Positions 45,167 through 53,162 of a stretch of 64,000 nucleotides of DNA are shown here, one piece after another. A model generated the notes under the pieces. That model was not told the origin of the DNA, did not search any database, and saw nothing but the letters and a program-made list of their open reading frames with translations. The translations under genes were made by a program, and so were the position numbers. Each line of letters begins with the position of its first letter. The first letter of the stretch is position 1. The stretch covers positions 1 to 64,000 of the forward strand of contig CANLNM010000008.1 of assembly GCA_947492475.1 (NCBI GenBank), read 5' to 3'. This DNA is from an uncultured Paracoccaceae bacterium. GTDB taxonomy: Bacteria > Pseudomonadota > Alphaproteobacteria > Rhodobacterales > Rhodobacteraceae.

Positions 45167-48100
45167 ATGGCTGATCCAACATTTATCCACCTGCGCGTTC
45201 ATTCGGAATATTCCCTTCTCGAAGGGGCGGTTCCGGTCAAAAAGATATCCGGACTCGTGGCGGGGATGGGGATGCCTGCGGTGGCGGTCACCGACAGCAA
45301 CAACATGTTTTGTGCGCTGGAATTTTCCGAATATGCCAGCAAAGAGGGCGTGCAGCCGATCATCGGATGTCAGGTGGATTTGGGCTATGATGTGCCTGAA
45401 ACCGGCAAACGCCCGGCCCCACCCGCGCCGATTGTTTTGTTGGCGCAAAATGAATCCGGCTACGAAGGCTTGATGCGGATTTCGTCCTGTCTGTATGTGG
45501 ATCCAGACGGCGAATTGCCCCAGGTTACGTTGGACGAACTGCGCGCCAATGCTGACAATATCATCTGTCTGACTGGTGGGCCGGATGGCCCAATCGGGCG
45601 GTTATTGCGCGCCGGACAACGCCCCAAGGCCGAAATATTGATGCAGCAATTGCATGAAATATTTGGCGATCGTCTATATGTCGAATTGCAGCGCCATCCC
45701 GGGGATGCCGGCCTGCCTGAGGCGGAAAAGTTATCCGAACGTGGACATGTGGAAATGGCCTATGCGATGGGCATTCCGTTGGTGGCAACCAATGACGTGT
45801 ATTTCCCGAAACCCGGCATCTATGAGGCGCATGATGCGCTGATTTGTATTTCCGAAGGCGCCTATCTGGACCAACAGGAACCGCGCCGACGACTGACGCC
45901 GCAGCACTATTTCAAAAGCCCGCAGGAAATGGCAACACTGTTTGCAGATCTGCCAGAGGCTATTGAAAACACGGTTGAAATCGCCCGTCGCTGTGCGTTC
46001 AAAGTCTATACTCGTGATCCCATTTTGCCCAAATTTGCCGATGATGAGGTCGCAGAACTGCGCCGTATCGCCAATGAAGGATTGCAAAAACGACTGGCGG
46101 TCATCCCCCATGCGGACACGCCGGAAAAATATCAGGAACGGCTGGATTTTGAGCTGAACATCATCGAAGGCATGGGCTTTCCGGGGTATTTCCTGATCGT
46201 TGCGGATTTTATCCAATGGGCCAAAGACAACGACATTCCTGTTGGGCCGGGCCGGGGGTCCGGTGCAGGCAGTTTGGTGGCGTATGCGTTGACGATTACC
46301 GATCTGGATCCGCTGCGTTATGCGCTGCTGTTTGAACGGTTTTTGAACCCGGAACGTGTGTCGATGCCCGATTTCGACATCGATTTTTGCATGGATCGCC
46401 GCGAAGAGGTGATCCGCTATGTGCAACAGAAATACGGCCGTGACAAAGTGGGGCAGATCATCACCTTTGGTGCGCTGCTGAGTAAGGCGGCTGTGCGTGA
46501 CGTTGGCCGGGTTTTGCAGATGCCCTATGGGCAGGTCGACCGGCTGTCGAAAATGATCCCGGTCGAAGGGGTTAAACCCGTAACCATCGAAAAGGCGCTG
46601 GCCGATGAGCCGCGTTTGCGCGAAGAGGCAAAAAACGAAGAGGTCGTTGACCGGCTGTTAACCTATGGCCAGCAGATCGAAGGGTTGCTGCGTAACGCAT
46701 CGACCCACGCGGCGGGGGTTGTGATCGGGGATCGGCCGCTGGATGCGCTGGTGCCGCTCTATCAGGATCCGCGGTCTGACATGCCTGCAACCCAGTTCAA
46801 TATGAAATGGGTGGAACAGGCCGGGCTGGTTAAATTTGATTTTTTGGGCCTGAAAACCCTGACCGTTGTGCAATCGGCGATGGATTTGATTTTGAAATCC
46901 GGTCGGCCCATTCACGTGGCTGCGGATGGGCGGCAATTATACGAACCAGCAGAAGGCGCAGAAAATCAGATCAACGCGATTCCGCTGGATGATGAAGCGT
47001 CGTATAAGCTTTATTCAGCCGCGAAAACTGTGGCGGTGTTTCAGGTGGAATCCTCGGGGATGATGGATGCGCTGCGACGCATGAAACCCACCTGTATCGA
47101 AGACATCGTGGCGCTGGTGGCCCTGTATCGCCCCGGCCCGATGGAAAACATCCCCACCTATTGTGAGGTAAAGAATGGCCAGCGCGAACTGGAATCCGTC
47201 CATCCGTTGATCGATCATATCCTCGAAGAAACCCAAGGGATTATCGTTTACCAAGAACAGGTTATGCAGATTGCGCAGGTCATGGCCGGCTATTCGCTGG
47301 GCGGGGCTGACCTGTTGCGCCGGGCGATGGGTAAAAAGATCAAAGAGGCGATGGATGCCGAGCGGCCTAAATTCGAAAAAGGGGCGGCTGAAAACGGTGT
47401 GCCCGCCAAAAAAGCGTCCGAAGTGTTCGACCTGTTGGAAAAATTCGCCAATTATGGGTTCAACAAATCCCACGCGGCGGCCTATGCGGTGGTCAGCTAT
47501 CAAACCGCTTGGCTAAAGGCCAACCACCCGGTCGAATTCATGGGTGGCGTGATGAATTGCGATATCCACCTGACCGACAAATTGGCGGTGTATTTCCAAG
47601 AGGTCAAAAAAGGTCTGGGGCTAAGCTATGTGCCGCCCTGTGTGAACCGATCCTTGGCGACGTTTGATGTGGTTGACGGCGCGTTGGTTTATGCGCTGGG
47701 CGCGTTGAAAAACGTGGGCGCTGAGGCGATGCAATTGATCGTCGATGCCCGCAAACCCGATGGTGTGGACACGCCGTTTGTTACCTTGTTCGATCTGGCC
47801 CGTCGGGTGGATCTGAAAAGGGTGGGCAAACGTCCGTTGGAAATGTTGGCGCGGGCCGGGGCGTTTGATCAGTTGGATCCAAACCGTCGCCGCGTATTCG
47901 AAAGCCTTGATTCACTGGTCGGTTATTCCGCCGCGATCCATGAACAGAAAAATTCAAACCAAGTCAGCCTGTTTGGCGAAGCAGGCGATGATCTGCCCGA
48001 ACCGCGCCTGTCTGCGGCGCAGGATTGGTTGCCTGCAGAACGTCTGGCAGAGGAATTCAAAGCGATTGGATTCTATCTGTCTGGCCATCCGCTGGATGAT

Positions 48101-48676
48101 TATATGGTGCCGCTCAAACGCCAAAAGGTGCTGACCTTGGATGATGTGATCGCCAAGGCCGAGCGCGGGGCCTGTATCGTGAAAATGGCGGGCACGGTGG
48201 CGGGACGCCAAGAACGCAAATCGGCGCGCGGCAACCGGTTTGCCTTTGTGCAATTGTCCGACCCGACCGGCCAATACGAAGTGACGATGTTTTCGGACAC
48301 GTTGGAACAGGCGCGTGAACATTTGGAGAGCGGCAATCAGGTGGTCCTGTCGGTCGAAGCCAACATGGAAAGCGACCAGCTAAAGCTGTTGGGTCGGTCG
48401 GTTTCGCCGATTGATAATGCCGTCGCAGAGGCCGGATCATCCGCGTTAAAAATCTTTGTCGTAGAAGAAGCGGTGCTGGAGCCTATCGCCGAAATCTTAA
48501 CCAATGCGACGCGGGATCAGGTGCGCGGTGGGCGTGGCCCGATCACGTTGTGCCTGATGCATTCCGATTTGCCGGGCGAAGTTGAACTAGATCTTGGGCG
48601 TGAATTCCCGGTTAACCCCCAGATAAAGGGGGCTCTGCGGTCTTTGGCCGGTGTGTTGGATGTCCAAGAGGTCTGA
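45167..48676 (+). CDS. dnaE: DNA polymerase III subunit alpha
   Basis: The replicative polymerase catalytic subunit. The 1169-residue length is standard. An N-terminal PHP domain (HLRVHSEYSLLEGAVP, VAVTDSNNMF) is followed by the palm, with GPGRGSGAGSLVAYAL and PDFDIDFCMDRREEV near 401-412 supplying the catalytic aspartates. The fingers follow, then the helix-hairpin-helix and the C-terminal OB-fold (IVKMAGTVAGRQERKSARGNRFAFVQLSD) and tau-binding region. QVSLFG near the middle of the C-terminal part (about 936-941) is the beta-clamp motif. The start at 45167 has no strong ribosome site, so a short leader is likely. Confidence 0.98.
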   Translation: MADPTFIHLRVHSEYSLLEGAVPVKKISGLVAGMGMPAVAVTDSNNMFCALEFSEYASKEGVQPIIGCQVDLGYDVPETGKRPAPPAPIVLLAQNESGYEGLMRISSCLYVDPDGELPQVTLDELRANADNIICLTGGPDGPIGRLLRAGQRPKAEILMQQLHEIFGDRLYVELQRHPGDAGLPEAEKLSERGHVEMAYAMGIPLVATNDVYFPKPGIYEAHDALICISEGAYLDQQEPRRRLTPQHYFKSPQEMATLFADLPEAIENTVEIARRCAFKVYTRDPILPKFADDEVAELRRIANEGLQKRLAVIPHADTPEKYQERLDFELNIIEGMGFPGYFLIVADFIQWAKDNDIPVGPGRGSGAGSLVAYALTITDLDPLRYALLFERFLNPERVSMPDFDIDFCMDRREEVIRYVQQKYGRDKVGQIITFGALLSKAAVRDVGRVLQMPYGQVDRLSKMIPVEGVKPVTIEKALADEPRLREEAKNEEVVDRLLTYGQQIEGLLRNASTHAAGVVIGDRPLDALVPLYQDPRSDMPATQFNMKWVEQAGLVKFDFLGLKTLTVVQSAMDLILKSGRPIHVAADGRQLYEPAEGAENQINAIPLDDEASYKLYSAAKTVAVFQVESSGMMDALRRMKPTCIEDIVALVALYRPGPMENIPTYCEVKNGQRELESVHPLIDHILEETQGIIVYQEQVMQIAQVMAGYSLGGADLLRRAMGKKIKEAMDAERPKFEKGAAENGVPAKKASEVFDLLEKFANYGFNKSHAAAYAVVSYQTAWLKANHPVEFMGGVMNCDIHLTDKLAVYFQEVKKGLGLSYVPPCVNRSLATFDVVDGALVYALGALKNVGAEAMQLIVDARKPDGVDTPFVTLFDLARRVDLKRVGKRPLEMLARAGAFDQLDPNRRRVFESLDSLVGYSAAIHEQKNSNQVSLFGEAGDDLPEPRLSAAQDWLPAERLAEEFKAIGFYLSGHPLDDYMVPLKRQKVLTLDDVIAKAERGACIVKMAGTVAGRQERKSARGNRFAFVQLSDPTGQYEVTMFSDTLEQAREHLESGNQVVLSVEANMESDQLKLLGRSVSPIDNAVAEAGSSALKIFVVEEAVLEPIAEILTNATRDQVRGGRGPITLCLMHSDLPGEVELDLGREFPVNPQIKGALRSLAGVLDVQEV

Positions 48677-48736
48677 CATAGACCTGACCCGAACAATTGG
48701 ATAAAAGTCATTCGTTAAGTTTGAGAGGCTGCCCAA

Positions 48737-49816
48737 GTGATCCGTTTGTCTATTGTCATGTCCGCGACGCTGTTGCTGACCGCCTGTGGTGATCCGTTGC
48801 GGAACGTCACACGGCTGAGCGACCTTGAAGGTGTGCAACAGACGGATTCTGTGTTGGTGGCGGCGCAAACCGAAGAACCGGAAACCGGAGAAGGTTTTTT
48901 AGGGCGTTTATTGGGGCGCGGGGACGCAGCTGCGTCGGAACCGGCAACCCAACCTGATGCCTCGGTCCAAACAGACACCAATGCCGCACCAGATCACCAG
49001 ATGTCGGATGTGGATGCGGTGATTGCCGATGTGGTTGCCCAGAGCGAACCCCAGCCCGCGCCACGTCGCGGATTGGGCGCATTGTTTGGTCGCCGCACTG
49101 CAAACGAACGGCCCAATTCAGAGGTTGTCCCGGCCGCGATGGCCGCGCCTGAGGCGGCAGAGGGCAACACCGATCCAGCGAATGCGCAGGCCCCAGAGGC
49201 CGCCCCAGAGGTTGAGCCAGAGAACACGCCTGAAGTTGCGCCAGAAATTGTGCCAAATGCCGAACCCGAACGCGCCGCGCAGCGTCCCCGGTTCGGGCTA
49301 TTTGGGCGTCGCAATGCCGCGCCCGTGGCCACCGGCCCCGATGCTCGAATTGTTGAGGTTGGCACGTTACTGCCTTATGGGGAAATTGCCCGTGTCTGTG
49401 ATATTTCGCGTCGGCAATTGGGGACCAAGGTTGATCAAATCAATGGTCAGGATTTGTATGATACGATCCCGAATTCCACAGCACAACGCACGTTCTATGT
49501 CACTGGATTCCCTGACAATTGTGCGCGCCAATTCACGGGTGCTTTGGTCCTGACCGGGGATGTGGGCACCCACGAAGTGGTGCGGTATGCGGCGCATAAT
49601 GACGGGCTGGCCTATTCCGCGACCGACAGCGCCTATGAGGCCATCAAGGCCCAGTTTTGCCGCGTGCCCCATGGGGAGCCATGTGGTTCAAGGCTGGAAC
49701 GATTGGGCAGTTTGACCACATTTTTGACGGTCTATGACAGCTTTGGCGCGGGCGATGATTGGATTGAAATTTTGATCCATGACGGTGCTGTGGTTGCCAT
49801 CGGGCCCAAAGGATAA
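48737..49816 (+). CDS. Lipoprotein with low-complexity linker and repeated basic-hydrophobic motif
   Basis: A 359-residue protein begun at the GTG at 48737 (GAGAGG upstream). The signal ends in lipobox LTAC with Cys17. Residues 40-200 are rich in Ala, Pro and Glu and probably disordered, and contain three related blocks: GFLGRLLGRG (53-62), GLGALFGRR (112-120) and RFGLFGRR (185-192). From about 203 a folded domain with four Cys (221, 262, 308, 316) runs to the end. I do not recognise it; the pattern suggests an envelope protein that spans periplasm with contact sites. It converges on slyX. Confidence 0.78.
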   Translation: MIRLSIVMSATLLLTACGDPLRNVTRLSDLEGVQQTDSVLVAAQTEEPETGEGFLGRLLGRGDAAASEPATQPDASVQTDTNAAPDHQMSDVDAVIADVVAQSEPQPAPRRGLGALFGRRTANERPNSEVVPAAMAAPEAAEGNTDPANAQAPEAAPEVEPENTPEVAPEIVPNAEPERAAQRPRFGLFGRRNAAPVATGPDARIVEVGTLLPYGEIARVCDISRRQLGTKVDQINGQDLYDTIPNSTAQRTFYVTGFPDNCARQFTGALVLTGDVGTHEVVRYAAHNDGLAYSATDSAYEAIKAQFCRVPHGEPCGSRLERLGSLTTFLTVYDSFGAGDDWIEILIHDGAVVAIGPKG

Positions 49817-49823
49817 TCTGGGT

Positions 49824-50027
49824 CTACCAATGTGGCGGACGCTGATCCGCCAATGGAATCGTCCCGCCTTGGTCCTGATCCTGTTCCGCTGCGCGTTCCA
49901 TCAACAGCATCATCCGCCGGGTCAACAGGGCCAGTTCTTTGTCCTGCCGCGCCACAACCTCGGACAGATCCTCGGTCACTTGGGTCAAATGCGCAATCTG
50001 TTCTTCGAGTCTGACCAGATCGGTCAT
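49824..50027 (-). CDS. slyX: SlyX family protein
   Basis: A 67-residue coiled-coil protein: LVRLEEQIAHLTQVTEDLSEVVARQDKELALL is a regular heptad pattern, and the tail IPLADQRPPHW is the SlyX C-terminal signature (family PF04102). The function is unknown. The start follows AAAGGATAAGCC. It is three bases after the GntR-family gene on the same strand, so they are co-transcribed. Confidence 0.88.
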   Translation of the reverse strand: MTDLVRLEEQIAHLTQVTEDLSEVVARQDKELALLTRRMMLLMERAAEQDQDQGGTIPLADQRPPHW

Positions 50028-50030
50028 GGC

Positions 50031-50681
50031 TTATCCTTTCAGCATCCGTAGCCCCTGCGTGGTATCCGCCCGCATCGCCAATCGCAATCCGGGTTCGTCC
50101 CCTGCCTTGAGCGCGGCAATGATCAGTTTGTGATGATAGGGGGGCTCGGTCCGTTTGAGGCGCCCATAAAGCGCGCGCATCGTAGGCCCAAGTTGGAGCC
50201 AAACCGTTTCAGCCAGCGCCAGCATCGCCGGGGCCTGTGCGCGCAAATACAGCGTGCGGTGAAATTCCAGATTGGTGCGGATATAACCAGAGGCATCTTT
50301 GCGCGCGACCATTTGGGCGACGCTCTGGTCGATGGTTTCCAACCGCTCGATCAGCGCATTATGCGCCCGAGGCAGGGCACGGCTGGACAATTCCGGTTCC
50401 AGCAGCGCCCGGATCGAAGCGAGCTCTTCTATGCGGTCATCGCTGAGCACGGGGGTGGACACCCGCCCGGATGACGATAGCGACAATGCGCCCTCGGCCA
50501 CCAACCGGCGGACCGCTTCGCGTGCGGGGGTCATCGACACGCCAAAATCTTTGCCGATGCCACGCAGGGTCATGGCTTCGCCGGGCATCACTTCGCCATG
50601 CATGATGCGGCTGCGCAGGGTGCGATAAACCTGTTCATGGGCTGCGCCGGTGGGTTCTGGGGATCGGGAATGTAACAGCAT
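50031..50681 (-). CDS. GntR family transcriptional regulator (FadR/FCD subfamily)
   Basis: A 216-residue regulator started at the ATG at 50681; the longer open frame to 50744 would overlap the metallopeptidase gene and the operator. A winged-helix DNA-binding domain (HEQVYRTLRSRIMHGEVMPGEAMTLRGIGKDFGVSMTPAREAVRRL) is followed by an all-helical FCD effector domain that commonly binds organic acids. The likely target is its own promoter, where a perfect 16-bp palindrome lies at 50687-50702. It is transcribed with slyX. The effector is not predictable. Confidence 0.88.
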   Translation of the reverse strand: MLLHSRSPEPTGAAHEQVYRTLRSRIMHGEVMPGEAMTLRGIGKDFGVSMTPAREAVRRLVAEGALSLSSSGRVSTPVLSDDRIEELASIRALLEPELSSRALPRAHNALIERLETIDQSVAQMVARKDASGYIRTNLEFHRTLYLRAQAPAMLALAETVWLQLGPTMRALYGRLKRTEPPYHHKLIIAALKAGDEPGLRLAMRADTTQGLRMLKG

Positions 50682-50686
50682 GGGGC

Positions 50687-50702
50687 ATTTGTGATCACAA
50701 AT
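50687..50702. promoter_or_regulatory. Perfect 16-bp palindrome, probable GntR operator
   Basis: The sequence ATTTGTGATCACAAAT is its own reverse complement and starts six bases upstream of the GntR gene's ATG. Its TTGTGATCACAA core fits the pattern of FadR/FCD operators, which are short symmetric AT-flanked sites. It lies between the metallopeptidase gene and the regulator gene, on the same strand, so the regulator could repress its own synthesis. Confidence 0.55.
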
Positions 50703-50712
50703 TGCGATTGCG

Positions 50713-51405
50713 TCAATCGCCGAATCGAATCCGGTGCAGATCATTTCCAGAAGAGTTCAACCAATCGCGACATCGGCGGTGATCAGGAAACAGATCCGCG
50801 ACGATCGCCCAAAAATCCGCTGAATGGTTCATTTCCACCAAATGGGCGACTTCGTGTGCAGCCACGTAATTCAGCACCTCTGGCGGCGCCATAATCAGCC
50901 GCCACGAATACATCAAATCCCCTGCTGACGTGCAGGACCCCCAGCGGGATCGTGTGTCGCGCAACGTTATTTTTCCATATGACCGCCCGAGCTGCGCGGC
51001 ATAGCGATCAGACGCAGCCGCCAGGTGATTGCGCGCCTCAACTTTCAGGAAAGCCCGCACGCGAACACCTGTTTTTTCAGGGTCTTGGGGCACATATAAC
51101 GTGTTGTCGATCAACTGTGTTTTGCGACCTGTCTGGGCAATAATGGGCAAATCCTGCCCCTGATATGGGATGGTTCCCCCAATCTGAACCGGGATTTCAC
51201 CGCCAATATCGCTGACATGTTGGCGCAGCCATTCGGCGCGATCTTCGATAAAGGCATGGGCGTCACGTTCGGCGGCGCGCATCGGCATGGTCAGCGTCAC
51301 CCGCCCATCCAAACGGGACACGCGCAGCGACAAACGCCGCGCACGCGACGATCTGCGCAGAGTAACTTCGACCTCTGGCTTGCCTTTCAGAACGTATCGT
51401 CCCAT
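50713..51405 (-). CDS. YgjP-like M48-type zinc metallopeptidase
   Basis: A 230-residue protein when started at the ATG at 51405 (AAAGG upstream); the frame to 51579 has an unrelated extension. The family pattern (PF01863) is clear: RARRLSLRVSRLDGRVTLTMP, TLRDTRSRWGSCTSAGDLMYSWRLIMAP and the zinc motif HEVAH with NHSADFWAIVADLFPD after it. Such proteins are predicted soluble zinc proteases of unknown substrate. It is divergent from the FYDLN protein gene. Confidence 0.9.
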   Translation of the reverse strand: MGRYVLKGKPEVEVTLRRSSRARRLSLRVSRLDGRVTLTMPMRAAERDAHAFIEDRAEWLRQHVSDIGGEIPVQIGGTIPYQGQDLPIIAQTGRKTQLIDNTLYVPQDPEKTGVRVRAFLKVEARNHLAAASDRYAAQLGRSYGKITLRDTRSRWGSCTSAGDLMYSWRLIMAPPEVLNYVAAHEVAHLVEMNHSADFWAIVADLFPDHRRCRDWLNSSGNDLHRIRFGD

Positions 51406-51529
51406 ATGGTGCCTTTCGCAGTTAAAACGGCCAAAAGTTTTGACACGCCCGTCTGCATATGGCAGTGGACGTCGACCGGCTGCAAGTGCAGCCAGAAATG
51501 CCATTGGCCAAAGTGATAAAGGACGACAC

Positions 51530-51856
51530 ATGCCCAAGGAAGAATGGGGAACCAAGCGTATCTGCCCCACCACAGGCAAACGCTTTTACGACCTGAACGC
51601 CAATCCGATCATCAGCCCCTATTCGGGTGAGGTAGTCGCGACTGAAGCGTCCAAAACCCGCACCATGGTTGCCGACGCAGAAGATGCGCAAACCAAAAAG
51701 ATGAAAGATCTGGATGAATCCGAAGATCTGACATTGGATGATGACGATGATGACGTCGATCTGGGCGATGATGTGCTGGACGATGATGACGATGATGATG
51801 ATACAGTTTCGCTAAATGATCTGGCGGATGTCGCATCGGATGACGACGACAATTAA
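51530..51856 (+). CDS. FYDLN acid-domain protein (TIGR02300)
   Basis: A 108-residue alphaproteobacterial protein started at the ATG at 51530, behind AAAGGACGACAC. The N-terminal part has KRICPTTGKRFYDLNANPI, which gives the family its FYDLN name, followed by PYSGE. The rest, from about residue 60, is extremely acidic, with aspartate runs at 70-75 and 84-91 and DDDDN at the C-terminus. The role is unknown; acidic tails of this kind often mimic nucleic acid or bind basic proteins. It directly precedes tRNA-Ala. Confidence 0.9.
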   Translation: MPKEEWGTKRICPTTGKRFYDLNANPIISPYSGEVVATEASKTRTMVADAEDAQTKKMKDLDESEDLTLDDDDDDVDLGDDVLDDDDDDDDTVSLNDLADVASDDDDN

Positions 51857-51882
51857 AAAAGTTACCGGGGGTGTTTTTTCGC

Positions 51883-51909
51883 TTGAAATCACCCTCGTCG
51901 CTGTCTAAT
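51883..51909 (+). promoter_or_regulatory. Possible sigma-70 promoter of tRNA-Ala
   Basis: TTGAAA at 51883-51888 and TCTAAT at 51904-51909 resemble -35 and -10 elements, 35 bases before the tRNA. The 15-base spacing is two bases short of ideal, so this is only a weak call. Confidence 0.3.
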
Positions 51910-51944
51910 CAGCACCACGCAGCAGGTTGAATGCTGCACCGGTA

Positions 51945-52020
<76 letters not shown>

Positions 52021-52317
52021 AATTCTCTTTTTTGCATGATCAGATACGTCTGCGCTTTTGGGGCAGATCCGTTGCCTCTGACCATGTGAACCTTGGTGCA
52101 TGTTTGACCGATCACCGGCGTTTGCCACCGCGCTCAGCACGGCAGGGCGACGTTCAGGGGGCAGATGCGCTGTGAGCGGCGTTTCGACCCCTTAGGACGT
52201 ACAAGCATGGGATTTAGCGGCCTAGGGGTGGATTGACACTTACATGGGCGTGGTGGCCCAAATTGACATCGTCTGAGTGTCCATTCGAGGGGACGCTAGA
52301 CAGTTGGTAGGGTTTGA
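52021..52317. other. Intergenic region between tRNA-Ala and the paa cluster
   Basis: No gene is supported here. A T-run shortly after the tRNA (52026-52032) may help end its transcript. Near 52230-52270 the heptamer TGTCAAT appears twice on the minus strand, about 24 bases apart, in a setting like the end of a degraded mobile element, but no transposase remnant is convincing. This is the boundary between the housekeeping block and the catabolic cluster. Confidence 0.4.
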
Positions 52318-53124
52318 TTAGCAAGTCGGTTGCGATGCCGCATCTTTCGCCAGGGCAAAAGGGGTCTGTTTCGGGAGCTGGCCAAGCAGGCTGAACGTTC
52401 TGGCGCGACACTCCATGCCGCACCAGCCGACAGGAAAGACATGATCAGGAAGCACAGGCGTTTTAAGGACGATCCGCCGCCAGCTATGCACCAACAGAAT
52501 GCGCAGGGCGGCGGTTTGCATCGGGGTCAAATTCGGCGTCGCGCCGAGCAGGGCCTGCACGGCGTCAAGAGCGCTGAGAAAATCCTCGGACAGTTTTACA
52601 ATTGCCGGATCGCAGACCTTGCTGGTGATCCATTCTGGCAAACGGCTTGCCAAATTGAGTTTCTTGGCAATGACATCATCCGTGTTTGGGGGGATGCATG
52701 TCACAAGCATGTTGGACGAAACCCACACCCCAGAGGAGTGGTCAGTTGGGGCTGGGTGTCCGGGCGTGAAGCCGGGGTTGAAAATGACAAGCCACGCTTC
52801 TTTGACGGCTGCGTCTTTGGCATAAATGCGCGGTGAGGCGGCGATACTTTGTGCTCGTCCCCATTGGGTCAGGAAATAATCACTGGTCCGCCCCGTGCGT
52901 GTGCTGTCGATCCAGCCATCTTTGCGTAACCGATGCAACGCGACGCGCATTGCTTCGGGTTTGATGCCGATATGTTTGCATAGATTGCGCAACAGAGCTC
53001 CGCTGATCTGCGCATCGACATCTTGTGCCAATTCGCCGAACACTGTCACCAAAAGCGACCAAACGCGCGGCGTTGTACCAAACGTCACATGTTCGGTGAG
53101 ATGTTGGAAGGAAGCGACCTGCAT
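52318..53124 (-). CDS. paaX: PaaX family transcriptional regulator
   Basis: A 268-residue regulator with the PaaX architecture. The N-terminal winged helix (RVWSLLVTVFGELAQ then GALLRNLCKHIGIKPEAMRVALHRLRKDGWIDSTRTGRTSDYFLT) is followed by a middle domain and the C-terminal block LLVHSWRRIVLKTPVLPDHVFP, close to the PaaX WRR motif. In gammaproteobacteria PaaX represses paa genes until phenylacetyl-CoA binds it. It is the last gene of a minus-strand run, 38 bases after paaZ. The DNA site it recognises is not evident. Confidence 0.85.
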   Translation of the reverse strand: MQVASFQHLTEHVTFGTTPRVWSLLVTVFGELAQDVDAQISGALLRNLCKHIGIKPEAMRVALHRLRKDGWIDSTRTGRTSDYFLTQWGRAQSIAASPRIYAKDAAVKEAWLVIFNPGFTPGHPAPTDHSSGVWVSSNMLVTCIPPNTDDVIAKKLNLASRLPEWITSKVCDPAIVKLSEDFLSALDAVQALLGATPNLTPMQTAALRILLVHSWRRIVLKTPVLPDHVFPVGWCGMECRARTFSLLGQLPKQTPFALAKDAASQPTC

Positions 53125-53162
53125 AGGCGATTCTTAGTCCGCAAATGCAGGTTTTCCAAGCC

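Noticed and set aside
45731-46426. 231-codon antisense frame inside dnaE
   Set aside because: Shadow of the dnaE coding strand; no start site or family resemblance.
51619-51852. Serine-rich minus-strand frame opposite the FYDLN protein
   Set aside because: It is the complement of the Asp (GAT/GAC) repeats in the real gene.
52221-52228. Inverted 8-base match to the tRNA-Ala T-arm end as a possible attachment site
   Set aside because: Too short and in the wrong orientation for an att duplication.
52214-52423. Minus-strand frame covering the end of paaX and the intergenic region
   Set aside because: Out of frame with paaX and without resemblance to a transposase; not enough to call an insertion sequence remnant.
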